A stretch of 24,929 bases of DNA from DASYYE01 sp035946955 (GCA_035946955.1 DASYYE010000524.1:1-24929); one strand, 5' to 3'. Positions 14,385 to 21,333 are shown, counted from the first letter of the stretch. Translations and numbers: made by a program. The notes: a model not told the origin generated them from the sequence alone.

Positions 14385-15650
14385 ATGACGGAGACGGTGA
14401 CCGAAGCCGACGCAGGCAAGCTCCTCATGGAGCTGATGTTCAAGACGCCAGAGACCACGCGCGACCCCTACCCGCACTACCATGCGCTCCGGGCCGCCGA
14501 TCCGCACTACAAGCTCGTCATCCCCGACCAGGGGACTGGATGGGTGCTCACCACGTACGACGACTGCCGGTTCGCGATGAAGAGCCCGGCACTGGACAAG
14601 TCCGGAGTGCGTCCCAAGCTCGGCAAGGAGCGCGGCGATGAGCGGATCCGCACGCTGCTCTTCCTCGACGGCCCGGAGCACACCAGGCTGCGAGGCCTGA
14701 TCAGCAGTGCCTTCACGCCTCGCCGGGTGGAGAAGCTCCGGCCCAAGGTAGCGGCCCAGGTCGCCGCCCTGATCGACCCGATGCGCGAGGGGGTGCCAGC
14801 GGGCGGCGGGACGGTGGACCTGATCAAGCAGTTCGCCTACCCACTGCCCATCGCGGTGATCGGCGAGCTGGTGGGAGTGCCCGAAGAAGACTGGGAGATG
14901 CTGCGCGTCCTCACCAAGAAGGCGAGCAAGGCGGTGGACACCATGGACATCCTCGACGAGGAAGTCCTGCGGAGCGCGGACAAGGCCATGATGGAGATGG
15001 AGGACTATTTCGGCGGGCTCCTCGAACAGCGCCGTAAGGAACCCCAGGACGACCTGATCTCGGGGCTGTCCACGGTCGAGATCAACGGCGACAGGCTGAC
15101 GGTCGCCGAACTCGTGTCCGTGGTGGTCCTGCTGTTCAGCGCCGGCTTCCACACGATGACGGACATGATCGGCTTGGGCACGGTCGCGCTGTGCCGCAAC
15201 CCGGAGGAGATGGCCCGGCTGCGCGCCGACCGTTCCCTGCTGGGGTCGGCGGTGGAGGAGTTCCTGCGCTACGAGTCGCCGATCCAGATCACCGGCCGGA
15301 GCTTCATCCAGGACACCACCCTGACCGACGGCACACCGGTCCCAGCCGGGGACGCGTGTGTCGTGGTCATCGGTGCGGCCAACCGCGACCCCGCCCAGTT
15401 CAAGGACCCGGACAAGCTCGACGTGGGCCGCTACGCCACCACCACCCCGCCGGAGCCGCCGCTGTCGTTCGCCTGGGGCGCCCACCACTGCCTGGGCGTG
15501 CAGCTGGCCCGGCTCGAAGGGACGCTCGCGTTCGGCGCGCTGCTGGACGCGTTCCCCGAGATCTCGCTGACCACCGAAGACCTGACCTACAAGACCAGTG
15601 GCATGTTCCGCGGTTTCGACAGCCTCCTGCTGGACGTGGTGCCGAGCTGA
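14385..15650 (+). CDS. Cytochrome P450 (CYP107-like)
   Basis: The 421-aa product is a second complete P450. It shows a short N-terminal arm, RDPYPHYHALRAADPHY, the C-helix HTRLRGLISSAFTP, the I-helix AGFHT at 253-257, ExxR in VEEFLRYESP, and the heme loop FAWGAHHCLG with C369. The residue before the conserved I-helix Thr is His256 where Glu or Asp is usual, a change seen in some P450s that use an altered proton relay. Overall it resembles CYP107-type tailoring or degradative enzymes, but subfamily and substrate are not certain. The ATG is preceded by GAGGTGAGAG. It has its own leader of 96 bp after the first P450 and ends before a strong hairpin. The two P450s are clearly different in sequence, so this is not a recent tandem copy. 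Confidence 0.94.
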   Translation: MTETVTEADAGKLLMELMFKTPETTRDPYPHYHALRAADPHYKLVIPDQGTGWVLTTYDDCRFAMKSPALDKSGVRPKLGKERGDERIRTLLFLDGPEHTRLRGLISSAFTPRRVEKLRPKVAAQVAALIDPMREGVPAGGGTVDLIKQFAYPLPIAVIGELVGVPEEDWEMLRVLTKKASKAVDTMDILDEEVLRSADKAMMEMEDYFGGLLEQRRKEPQDDLISGLSTVEINGDRLTVAELVSVVVLLFSAGFHTMTDMIGLGTVALCRNPEEMARLRADRSLLGSAVEEFLRYESPIQITGRSFIQDTTLTDGTPVPAGDACVVVIGAANRDPAQFKDPDKLDVGRYATTTPPEPPLSFAWGAHHCLGVQLARLEGTLAFGALLDAFPEISLTTEDLTYKTSGMFRGFDSLLLDVVPS

Positions 15651-15692
15651 TGATTGGGCCGATGGGGCGCTGATAACAGCAAGAAAGATGGG

Positions 15693-15739
15693 CGCGTGAT
15701 GCCGGTCCACCCGCGTGATGGGTGGCCCGGCATCACGCG
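15693..15739. terminator. Bidirectional terminator with 20-bp stem
   Basis: Two 20-nt arms (15693-15712 and 15720-15739) pair with one mismatch around a 7-nt loop. The outer part reads CGCGTGATGCCGG on the left arm. It sits between the convergent second P450 gene (stop 15650) and the PadR gene (stop 15749), so it can end both transcripts. No U-tract is evident. Confidence 0.82.
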
Positions 15740-15748
15740 TGCAGCGAG

Positions 15749-16393
15749 TTATTCGTTGCGGGCGGTCTCTGGCCCGGTGATGCGCTGCAGCAGTGGCAGG
15801 GTGGCGGCGATGATGCCGAACGAGACGGCCAGCCCGCCGGTGACACTGGGGTAGTACGGGGTTCCGGGGAGACGGAGCACTGCCTCGGCGAGCGCGTCCA
15901 GCCGGGCCGCGGTCATGTCGATCCACCGCAGGTCGGCTTCCAGGTGAAACAGCCCGTAGTCGGCGAGGACGACATCCACGAGGCCACTGCGTTGCTTGCG
16001 GTCAGTCAGGTCTCGCATCCGTTCCAGGTGCGCCAGCCGCTGGGCGTCGAGGTACTGGTCTGCGGGCCGGCCCAGCATCAGTGCCAGCACCACCTTGGAG
16101 AACAGCACAGTCTGCAGGTGCGGCTCTGGCTCGGCTGGCCGGGCCAGCCATGCCTGAACCTCGGCAGCCCCCGTATCGGTGATCACGTAGCGCTTGCGCT
16201 CGGGGCCGGAGCCCGGCTCCACCTCGCCGGCCAGCACCTTGCCGTCCCGGGCCAGCCTGCTCAGGGTCGCGTAGACCTGGCCGAACGGCAGCGGTTTGCC
16301 CCGGCCGAAGTAGGTGTCGTAGTCACGTTTCAGCTCGTAGCCGTGGCTCGGCTCACGCTCGAGCAGGCCCAGCATGGTCAGTGGCACGCTCAT
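15749..16393 (-). CDS. PadR family transcriptional regulator
   Basis: The 214-aa protein is a PadR repressor with a C-terminal dimerisation domain of the Vir_act_alpha_C type. The winged helix-turn-helix covers about residues 3-85: LTMLGLLEREPSHGYELKR, then FGQVYATLSRLARDGKV (recognition helix) and the wing ERKRYVITDTGAAEVQAWL. The C-terminal part (about 95-175) is helical. The start at 16393 is preferred over a GTG at 16423 because the promoter -10 lies just 8 nt before it, giving a leaderless transcript, and the upstream codons would run through the operator palindrome. PadR proteins usually repress their own gene and a neighbouring exporter or enzyme gene; the likely partner here is the 56-aa membrane protein gene that diverges from it. 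Confidence 0.9.
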   Translation of the reverse strand: MSVPLTMLGLLEREPSHGYELKRDYDTYFGRGKPLPFGQVYATLSRLARDGKVLAGEVEPGSGPERKRYVITDTGAAEVQAWLARPAEPEPHLQTVLFSKVVLALMLGRPADQYLDAQRLAHLERMRDLTDRKQRSGLVDVVLADYGLFHLEADLRWIDMTAARLDALAEAVLRLPGTPYYPSVTGGLAVSFGIIAATLPLLQRITGPETARNE

Positions 16394-16401
16394 AAGCCCA
16401 G

Positions 16402-16430
16402 AGCATACGCTGAGTGTATACACTGAGCAA
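16402..16430 (-). promoter_or_regulatory. PadR promoter with operator palindrome in the spacer
   Basis: On the minus strand TTGCTC (16425-16430) and TATGCT (16402-16407) stand exactly 17 bp apart, a good sigma-70-type promoter. The 12-bp perfect palindrome AGTGTATACACT at 16413-16424 fills the spacer. A PadR dimer bound there would block RNA polymerase, so autorepression is inferred. The site also adjoins the -35 region expected for the divergent 16459 gene. Confidence 0.65.
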
Positions 16431-16446
16431 GTACGTCCAGGTCCGC

Positions 16447-16458
16447 TAGACTGCCGTC
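16447..16458 (+). promoter_or_regulatory. Leaderless-type -10 element
   Basis: TAGACT at 16447-16452 lies six bases before the ATG at 16459, with no ribosome-binding site in between. This fits a leaderless transcript for the small membrane protein gene. The PadR palindrome ends 22 bp upstream of this -10. Confidence 0.55.
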
Positions 16459-16629
16459 ATGGGGCAAATGGTGTTGAAAATCCTCGGCGTGGTGCTGGCC
16501 ATATGGGTGGTCTTCATGGCCATCGGGTGGTTCCTCGCCCTGCTCAAGACGTTCTTCATCATCGGCTTGATCGCAGTCGCCATCATCATGGTGGTGTCGC
16601 TGCTGACCAAGCTGAGCCGGGCGCGATAG
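16459..16629 (+). CDS. Small two-TM membrane protein (56 aa)
   Basis: The product is 56 aa and almost wholly hydrophobic: a helix at about residues 8-28 (ILGVVLAIWVVFMAIGWF), a short turn with Lys30, and a second helix at about 31-48 (FFIIGLIAVAIIMVV), then a basic C terminus (KLSRAR). Similar tiny two-helix proteins are common and unnamed in actinomycetes. The gene diverges from the PadR gene and its promoter region shares the palindrome at 16413-16424, so PadR control is inferred. It ends 18 bp before the stop of the convergent beta-lactamase-like gene. A role as a small envelope or transporter-associated protein is possible, but nothing in the sequence shows it. Confidence 0.72.
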   Translation: MGQMVLKILGVVLAIWVVFMAIGWFLALLKTFFIIGLIAVAIIMVVSLLTKLSRAR

Positions 16630-16647
16630 CGCTGGCGGTGCCTGGCG

Positions 16648-17859
16648 TCAGGCCCAGGTGCCGCTGGCGTCCGTCTGGTAGCCGAGGCTGCGGTAGGCGG
16701 CGTCGATCAGGCTCTGCCCGCGGTGGTTGAGACCGGCGCCGCTGCCGTGCTTGTTCATCGTGTAGCCGAACGACATCCGCGCCCTGGGGTCGGCGAAACC
16801 GATCGAGCCGCCGATCCCCGGGTGCCCGAATGCTTCCTCGGCGTAGATGACGCTCTGGTTGGGCCCGATACGGCGGTTGTCGACTGCCTTGACATAACCC
16901 AGTGCCCAGCGGGTCGGCAGCAGGATGGTGGCGTCCACGCTCGCGGACTCGACTGCGGCCATGCGCCGCACAGTGCCCTCGGATACCAGCGGGGCGCCGC
17001 CGTGGGCGAGCGGCCGGTACATCCCCGCCAGGCCGCGCGCATTGGTCACCCCGCCGGTGGAGGGGAGTTCGGCCGCGTGGGCAGCCCTGCTGTCCGACTC
17101 ACCGGGGGTCATGTAGCCGCCGCTGTTGGCCAGCATCAGGAACGGGATCGACGTCGGGTCGTTGAACGCCGCCTGCTCCATCGCGCTCAGGTTCTGCGGG
17201 TCGGGTACCTGGGGGATGACCGGGGCGACCCGGGCTTCGTCCGCCTCGGGCAACCCGATGTGGAAGTCCAGGCCGAGTGTGCCCGCCACCTCGTGGGCGA
17301 AGAAGGTGCCCAGTGTCATGCCCGAGACCCTGCGCACCACCTCGCCGACGAGGAAGCCGAAGGTCAAGCCGTGGTAGCCGTGCTGCAGGCCAGGCGTCCA
17401 GAACGGTGACTCGGCAGCGAGCGCGGTGGTCATCAGTTCCCAGTCATAGAACGCGCCCGCCGGGAGTTCGCGGCGTATGGCCGGCAGGCCCGCCTGGTGG
17501 CTGAGCAGCATCCGGGTGCTGATCGTCTCTTTGCCATTGCAGGCGAACTCCGGCCAGTACTTGCCCACCGGCGCATCGAGGTCGAGTTCGCCGCGGCCGG
17601 CGAGGATGTGCGCGCACAGGGCGGTCGCCCCCTTGGTGGCCGACCAGACGACCACTACGGTGTCGCGGACCCAGGGGCGGCCGGACCCGGCGTCGGCGGT
17701 GCCGCCCCACAGATCGACGACGGTCTCCCCGTCCACGACGACCGTCACGGCGGCGCCGACCTCCCCGCGCTCTGCGAAGTTGCGCTCGAACTCCTTGCGG
17801 ACCAGGTCGAATTGGGTCTGGCAGGCCCCATGCACAGTGGTCAGGTCTGGCGGTGTCAT
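16648..17859 (-). CDS. Serine beta-lactamase-like hydrolase / esterase
   Basis: The 403-aa protein belongs to the class C beta-lactamase / EstB-like esterase family. The SxxK motif is S73-A-T-K76 in VWSATKGATA, giving the nucleophile and general base. Y162 in the segment GYHGLTFGFL is the probable Tyr of the YxN-like motif, and HPGIGGSIGFAD near the C terminus replaces the KTG box, as in esterase members. There is no signal peptide, so a cytoplasmic esterase or amidase is likelier than antibiotic resistance. The ATG at 17859 is chosen; an upstream TTG at 17895 would run into the inverted repeat shared with the TetR gene. It diverges from that TetR gene, which may repress it. Confidence 0.88.
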   Translation of the reverse strand: MTPPDLTTVHGACQTQFDLVRKEFERNFAERGEVGAAVTVVVDGETVVDLWGGTADAGSGRPWVRDTVVVVWSATKGATALCAHILAGRGELDLDAPVGKYWPEFACNGKETISTRMLLSHQAGLPAIRRELPAGAFYDWELMTTALAAESPFWTPGLQHGYHGLTFGFLVGEVVRRVSGMTLGTFFAHEVAGTLGLDFHIGLPEADEARVAPVIPQVPDPQNLSAMEQAAFNDPTSIPFLMLANSGGYMTPGESDSRAAHAAELPSTGGVTNARGLAGMYRPLAHGGAPLVSEGTVRRMAAVESASVDATILLPTRWALGYVKAVDNRRIGPNQSVIYAEEAFGHPGIGGSIGFADPRARMSFGYTMNKHGSGAGLNHRGQSLIDAAYRSLGYQTDASGTWA

Positions 17860-17877
17860 GGAGACACTTTCCCATAG

Positions 17878-17896
17878 TGTCTTGTAAAGAGACAAG
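17878..17896. promoter_or_regulatory. Operator-like inverted repeat between hydrolase and TetR genes
   Basis: TGTCT (17878-17882) pairs with AGACA (17890-17894), and CTTGT (17881-17885) pairs with ACAAG (17892-17896), giving overlapping inverted repeats in the 66-bp gap between two divergent genes. TetR regulators commonly bind such sites to repress themselves and the divergent gene. TATCAT at 17913-17918, 7 nt before the TetR ATG, is a plausible -10. Confidence 0.5.
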
Positions 17897-17925
17897 TAGC
17901 GAAGTTGTCCATTATCATCCCCTGC

Positions 17926-18579
17926 ATGGCATCCTTGTCCGCCGAGCCACTGTCAAAGACCACCCGGCCTGCCGTCGGCCCATTGGAGGTGCTGGCCGAA
18001 GCACGCCGCCGCTTCGCCGCCGGGCGGCGGCTGGACATGCGGGAGCTGGCCGCGGACATGGGTATCTCACGCGCCACGCTGTACCGGTGGGTCGGTGACC
18101 GTGAGCGGCTGCTCGGTGAGGTGCTGTGGGGCTTTGCGGAAGCAGGTCTCGAGCAGGCGCGGTCCTGCGCCGACGCCAATGCCACCGACCAGGGCGCCGA
18201 CTGGGTCGCCCGGTTCTGCCTCAGGTTCATGGAGACAACAGCCACGTTCCAGCCCATCCGGCGTTTCGTCGAAGCCGAACCCGACGCGGCCCTGCGGGTG
18301 CTGACATCACACCACGGCGTGCAGCACCAACGGCTGATCGCCACCCTGCGCCTCACTCTGGAGGAGCGGGCAGCAGCGGGGTACCTCGACCTCCCCATGA
18401 GTGCGGCCGACCTGGCATATGTGATCAACCGGGTGGCGGAGTCCTTCATCTGGCGTGAGTTCATCACCGGCGAACAAGGCGGAGAATCTGACCTGACAAG
18501 GGCCGCTGGAGTAGTGAGGATCCTGCTCGGCGCCCGGAACCCGGTCACAACTGCTCGCAACGCAGAGCTCAGTCACTGA
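17926..18579 (+). CDS. TetR family transcriptional regulator (QsdR-like)
   Basis: The 217-aa product has a TetR-type N-terminal helix-turn-helix: VLAEARRRFAAGRRLDMREL, then AADMGISRATLYRWVGDRERLL with the recognition helix ISRATLYRWV. The C-terminal ligand domain is all-helical (about 70-210) and resembles QsdR-like regulators. The ligand is unknown. The ATG at 17926 is preferred; it lacks a ribosome-binding site, but TATCAT seven bases upstream suggests a leaderless mRNA. An in-frame TTG at 17905 would add seven residues. The gene diverges from the beta-lactamase-like hydrolase with an inverted repeat between them, so the hydrolase is the most likely target besides itself. The 3' end overlaps the convergent sigma-factor gene by 11 bp. 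Confidence 0.9.
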   Translation: MASLSAEPLSKTTRPAVGPLEVLAEARRRFAAGRRLDMRELAADMGISRATLYRWVGDRERLLGEVLWGFAEAGLEQARSCADANATDQGADWVARFCLRFMETTATFQPIRRFVEAEPDAALRVLTSHHGVQHQRLIATLRLTLEERAAAGYLDLPMSAADLAYVINRVAESFIWREFITGEQGGESDLTRAAGVVRILLGARNPVTTARNAELSH

Positions 18580-19462
18580 TGAGCGAGACGTCCCGCAGGC
18601 GTGCCGGGTCGTACACCGTCTCGATCTCGGTGATCTTGCCTTGGCCGAACGTGAACCTGATCGCCCCGATGCGACGTCCCATCGGGGTGAGTACGAGACC
18701 CACGGTGCCCTCCACGAGTGCTGGCTGCAGGAACCTGGCGCCACGGGAGTAGGTGAGGGCGTGGCGGGCCACTGCCGGGGAGCCGCGCATCACCTCTGGG
18801 GCTTCGGCCGCGAGCGCGGGCCGGTCGCCCCGGAGGACGACGTCAGGGTCGAGCACGGCGACCAGCGCGTCGAAGTCACCTCCGCGCAGCGCGGTCAGGA
18901 ACGCGTCGGCGACCCTCCGTTGCTGGACGAGGTCCACAGGGTAGGGAGGAGAGGCGCCCTGGACCCTCCGCCGGGCACGGCTGGCGAGCTGACGCGTGGC
19001 CGCGGGGGACCGTCTCACGATGTCGGCGATCTCGTCGAAGGGCACGGCGAAGATGTCGTGGAGGACGAATGCGAGCCGCTCGGCCGGGGCGAGGGTGTCG
19101 AGCACGACCATCAGCGCCGGGCCGACCGAGTCCGCGAGCAGGGCCTGCGCTTCGGGATCGCCCGTGTCATGCTCACCCGGTGGCTGGTCGACCGCTGACG
19201 GCTCGGGCATGGCATCGGCCAGCGGCTCCTCGCGGCGGTGGCGGCGGGCGCGCAGCATGTTGAGGCACTCCCGGGCGACGACAGTGGTCAGCCACCCAGC
19301 CAGGTTCTCGACGTCGGAGGTGTCGGCACGGCTGAGCCGCAGCCACGAGTTCTGCACCGCGTCATCTGCCTCGGCGAACGACCCGAGCATCCGGTAGGCG
19401 ACCGCCCTCAGGTGGGCCCGGTGCTCCTCGAAGCGCTCTGCCAGCCAGTCGGTCTCGTCCAT
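18569..19462 (-). CDS. ECF sigma factor with C-terminal SnoaL-like domain (ECF41/SigJ type)
   Basis: The 297-aa protein joins a group IV sigma factor to a SnoaL/NTF2-like domain, the layout of the ECF41 group, where the extension replaces an anti-sigma factor and tunes activity. Sigma region 2 is at about 10-75 (VAYRMLGSFAEADDAVQNSW), region 4 at about 118-172 (RLAFVLHDIFAVPFDEIADI, then RRSPAATRQLASRARRRV). The SnoaL-like domain covers about 185-290, ending in IETVYDPARL, which parallels the NPDKL-type motif of the group. A GGAG ribosome-binding site lies 9 nt before the ATG. ECF41 genes usually sit beside a carboxymuconolactone decarboxylase or oxidoreductase target; here the divergent neighbour is an ICMT-like methyltransferase, a possible target. 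It overlaps the TetR gene by 11 bp tail to tail. Confidence 0.92.
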   Translation of the reverse strand: MDETDWLAERFEEHRAHLRAVAYRMLGSFAEADDAVQNSWLRLSRADTSDVENLAGWLTTVVARECLNMLRARRHRREEPLADAMPEPSAVDQPPGEHDTGDPEAQALLADSVGPALMVVLDTLAPAERLAFVLHDIFAVPFDEIADIVRRSPAATRQLASRARRRVQGASPPYPVDLVQQRRVADAFLTALRGGDFDALVAVLDPDVVLRGDRPALAAEAPEVMRGSPAVARHALTYSRGARFLQPALVEGTVGLVLTPMGRRIGAIRFTFGQGKITEIETVYDPARLRDVSLISD

Positions 19463-19551
19463 CGGTCACATTCTCCTGCCCTGCTGGTTCAGTAGTGATG
19501 AACCCTCAGCCCCCACCGATGTGACGGCGGAAGAGAAGACAGGGAGCGACC

Positions 19552-20034
19552 ATGGCCCGCGCACTCAGCCTCGTCATACGCAATGTCGTGTTCAGCATCG
19601 TGGTACCGGGTGCGGGAGGCGTGTACGTGCCCTGGCTGATCCTGCATCGTCACGGTGCTTCTCCCTCACCAGCCGCGTGGTATGCCACCCCGGTCATCGC
19701 CATCGGCCTGGCTCTGTACGTGTGGTGCGTGTGGGTCTTCGGGGCCGTCGGCCGCGGGACACCGGGCCTGTGGGACGCGCCGCGGCGGTTCGTGGCAGTA
19801 GGGCCCTACCGCTGGGTCCGCAACCCGATCTACATCGCCGCCCTGCTCATCGTGTCCGGTGAGGCATGGCTTTTCCTGTCGGTGGGTGTCTTGGTGTATG
19901 CGGGTGTGCTTGCGGTCGCCTTCCACCTGTTCGTCCGCGGCTACGAGGAGCCGAGGTTGCGCGCCCGGTTCGACGGCCCGTACGAGACCTACCTGACCAC
20001 GGTCTCCCGCTGGCTGCCCCATCCCCCCCGGTAG
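19552..20034 (+). CDS. Isoprenylcysteine carboxyl methyltransferase-like membrane methyltransferase
   Basis: The 160-aa integral membrane protein belongs to the ICMT/PEMT-like family, which methylates lipids or small hydrophobic molecules with SAM at the membrane. It has four to five hydrophobic segments (about 8-31, 43-64, 93-103, 106-127). The family signature is present: GPYRWVRNPIYI at 84-95, E104 in SGEAW, and YEEPRLRARFDGPYETY at 131-147, where the paired acidic residues and Arg bind SAM. The true substrate of bacterial members is rarely prenylcysteine. The ATG is preceded by AGGGAGCG. It diverges from the ECF sigma gene across 89 bp, where GGTTCA (19486-19491) and TGAACC (19499-19504) form a small inverted repeat. 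Downstream lies the 48-nt hairpin. Confidence 0.9.
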   Translation: MARALSLVIRNVVFSIVVPGAGGVYVPWLILHRHGASPSPAAWYATPVIAIGLALYVWCVWVFGAVGRGTPGLWDAPRRFVAVGPYRWVRNPIYIAALLIVSGEAWLFLSVGVLVYAGVLAVAFHLFVRGYEEPRLRARFDGPYETYLTTVSRWLPHPPR

Positions 20035-20108
20035 GCCGGGCCGGGGTGCCTACATCGACCGTTTCGCCGACACGTCCTCGGGTGGGCAGATGGTTGGCTG
20101 GCCGGGAA

Positions 20109-20156
20109 ATGAATGTGGTCGCGTGGACAATCTTTTGTCCTTATGGCCACATTCAT
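20109..20156. repeat. 48-nt imperfect palindrome / large hairpin
   Basis: Outer arms of 12 nt (20109-20120 and 20145-20156, pairing except for one G-T position) enclose a 4x4 internal loop and a perfect 6-bp inner stem (GGACAA 20125-20130, TTGTCC 20135-20140) with a TCTT tetraloop. It lies in the 210-bp gap between two convergent genes, so a bidirectional terminator is the simplest reading. Its AT content and lack of a GC-rich stem make it unlike the two other terminators in the window. The rest of the gap (20035-20108, 20157-20244) shows nothing else clear. Confidence 0.6.
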
Positions 20157-20244
20157 GAGTTCCATGATCACTGGGACTGGGCTGCGACGGGGTGTCTTGC
20201 CGAATCGGAGCGTCCGTGAAGGTGCTGGCTGCCGGCATGCCCTG

Positions 20245-20712
20245 CTACCCAGTCAAATCATCAACCAGGCGCAGGATATTCGTCACGACATCAGTTAGTG
20301 GCATGGTGGTTATAACCTCGTGGTCGGAGACTTGCCTCAGTAAAGGCTCGACGGTCGCCAGGTCATCGAGGACACGGCTGAGTTCTGCGGGGGCCTTGCC
20401 ATAGGGGTTGCCGGTCCTGGCCACCAGCCGTTCGATCAGGGTCTCAGCCGGTGCGCTGAGCAGGATGATGCAGTCGAACCTCGGATGGAACTGGACCTGG
20501 TTCTCTTCGCAGCCCGCGACGAACAACACGTCGGCGTCCTCCGTGGCCAGCAGTTCTGCGATGGCGTCCTCCCGCCACTGTTGACGGCCATCTGGCAGTG
20601 GCTGGGACCAGCCGTCATCGGTGTCAATGGCCTTGTAGCCGCGGGCGGCCAGGGCGCGGGCAACGCTCGACTTGCCGGTCCCCGACATACCCGTCAGCAG
20701 GACTCGCTTCAC
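20245..20712 (-). CDS. P-loop kinase-like protein (shikimate/adenylate kinase fold)
   Basis: The 155-aa product starts MKRVLLTGMSGTGKSSVARA with a Walker A motif GMSGTGKS at residues 8-15, followed by YKAIDTDDGW where the Asp residues fit a substrate- or Mg-binding site of small-molecule kinases. DADVLFVAGCEENQ (Walker B-like strand) and a lid-like segment IERLVARTGNPYGK follow. Proteins of this kind are common in actinobacteria and are usually annotated only as AAA family ATPase or shikimate-kinase-like; the substrate is unknown. The GTG at 20712 is preferred to the ATG at 20757, because relatives start at this MKRV and the 15 extra residues are not family-like. The upstream 173 bp to the hydrolase remnant are AT-rich and probably hold the promoter. 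Confidence 0.85.
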   Translation of the reverse strand: MKRVLLTGMSGTGKSSVARALAARGYKAIDTDDGWSQPLPDGRQQWREDAIAELLATEDADVLFVAGCEENQVQFHPRFDCIILLSAPAETLIERLVARTGNPYGKAPAELSRVLDDLATVEPLLRQVSDHEVITTMPLTDVVTNILRLVDDLTG

Positions 20713-20885
20713 GTCCCGTCCCCGCCTCTCGGGCAACGCCAAGTCGAACAATGCCAACTTCCCCTGATAATTCTACTATACCTCATTTTTCTGTGTGCCT
20801 TTCCCATGTGCTGGATCAAGATAGTTTCATGGATCTGTGTGCTATCGTGCTCCCGCATTCCAGAGTGTCAAAGGAGATGCCGAGA

Positions 20886-21282
20886 ATGGCGGGAGGAAAA
20901 GGCGCTGAATGTCGGCCCCTCGGGGATCGAGGTTGCCTATGAGTGTTCGAGGAGGCTAGGCTGGCCGACCTGGCCGGACGATCCTGGGACCGAGGGCATG
21001 ACGGGCTGGGCATGCTTCGCCAAGGCAGTCGCGGTCCTGGCTACCGGGGACCGTACGGAGCGGCTGCGCTCGCTGCGGGTGCCAACCCTGGTGCTGCACG
21101 GCACCGCCGACCTCATGTGCGACATCAGCGGCGGGCGGGCCACCGCCGCTGCCATCCCCTGTGCCGAGCTGGTGACCTTCGACGGCATGGGCCACAAATT
21201 GCCCAGGCAGCTATGGCCTGAGATCGCCAGCCACATCGCCGGGCTCGTGCACCGCGTCGAAACAGTCACGGCAACAGCCTGA
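20886..21282 (+). pseudogene. Remnant of an alpha/beta-hydrolase gene
   Basis: An AAAGGAG site is followed about 9 nt later by an ATG at 20886, but the frame that makes sense starts one base off: LNVGPSGIEVAYE, the usual N terminus of a roughly 290-aa alpha/beta-hydrolase. After a short unrelated stretch the same frame resumes at the C-terminal part: AVLATGDRTERLRSLRVP, TLVLHGTADLMCDISGG, GRATAAAIPCAELVTFDGMGH, WPEIASHIAGLV, ending at a TGA at 21280-21282. The middle, including the GxSxG nucleophile elbow and cap domain, is missing. The Asp (HGTAD) and His (GMGH) of the triad remain. A 5' frameshift and an internal deletion of roughly 150-180 codons both point to a dead gene. A short expressed fragment cannot be ruled out. 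Confidence 0.75.
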
Positions 21283-21333
21283 CCAGGGCTTCCCGTGGGG
21301 TATGGTGCCAGCACTAGGAGATTAGGGACGGTT

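Noticed and set aside
14328..15926. A 532-codon frame on the minus strand through the second P450.
   Set aside because: It is His/Gln/Arg-rich antisense shadow of an intact P450 with all its motifs, and it crosses the terminator.
16648..17895. Possible beta-lactam resistance gene.
   Set aside because: SxxK is present, but there is no signal peptide and HPG replaces KTG, which fits cytoplasmic esterases of the family better.
20485..20885. The upstream part of the open frame that contains the hydrolase remnant.
   Set aside because: It lies antisense to the P-loop kinase gene and AT-rich promoter DNA and has no protein-like sequence until VGPSGIEVAYE.
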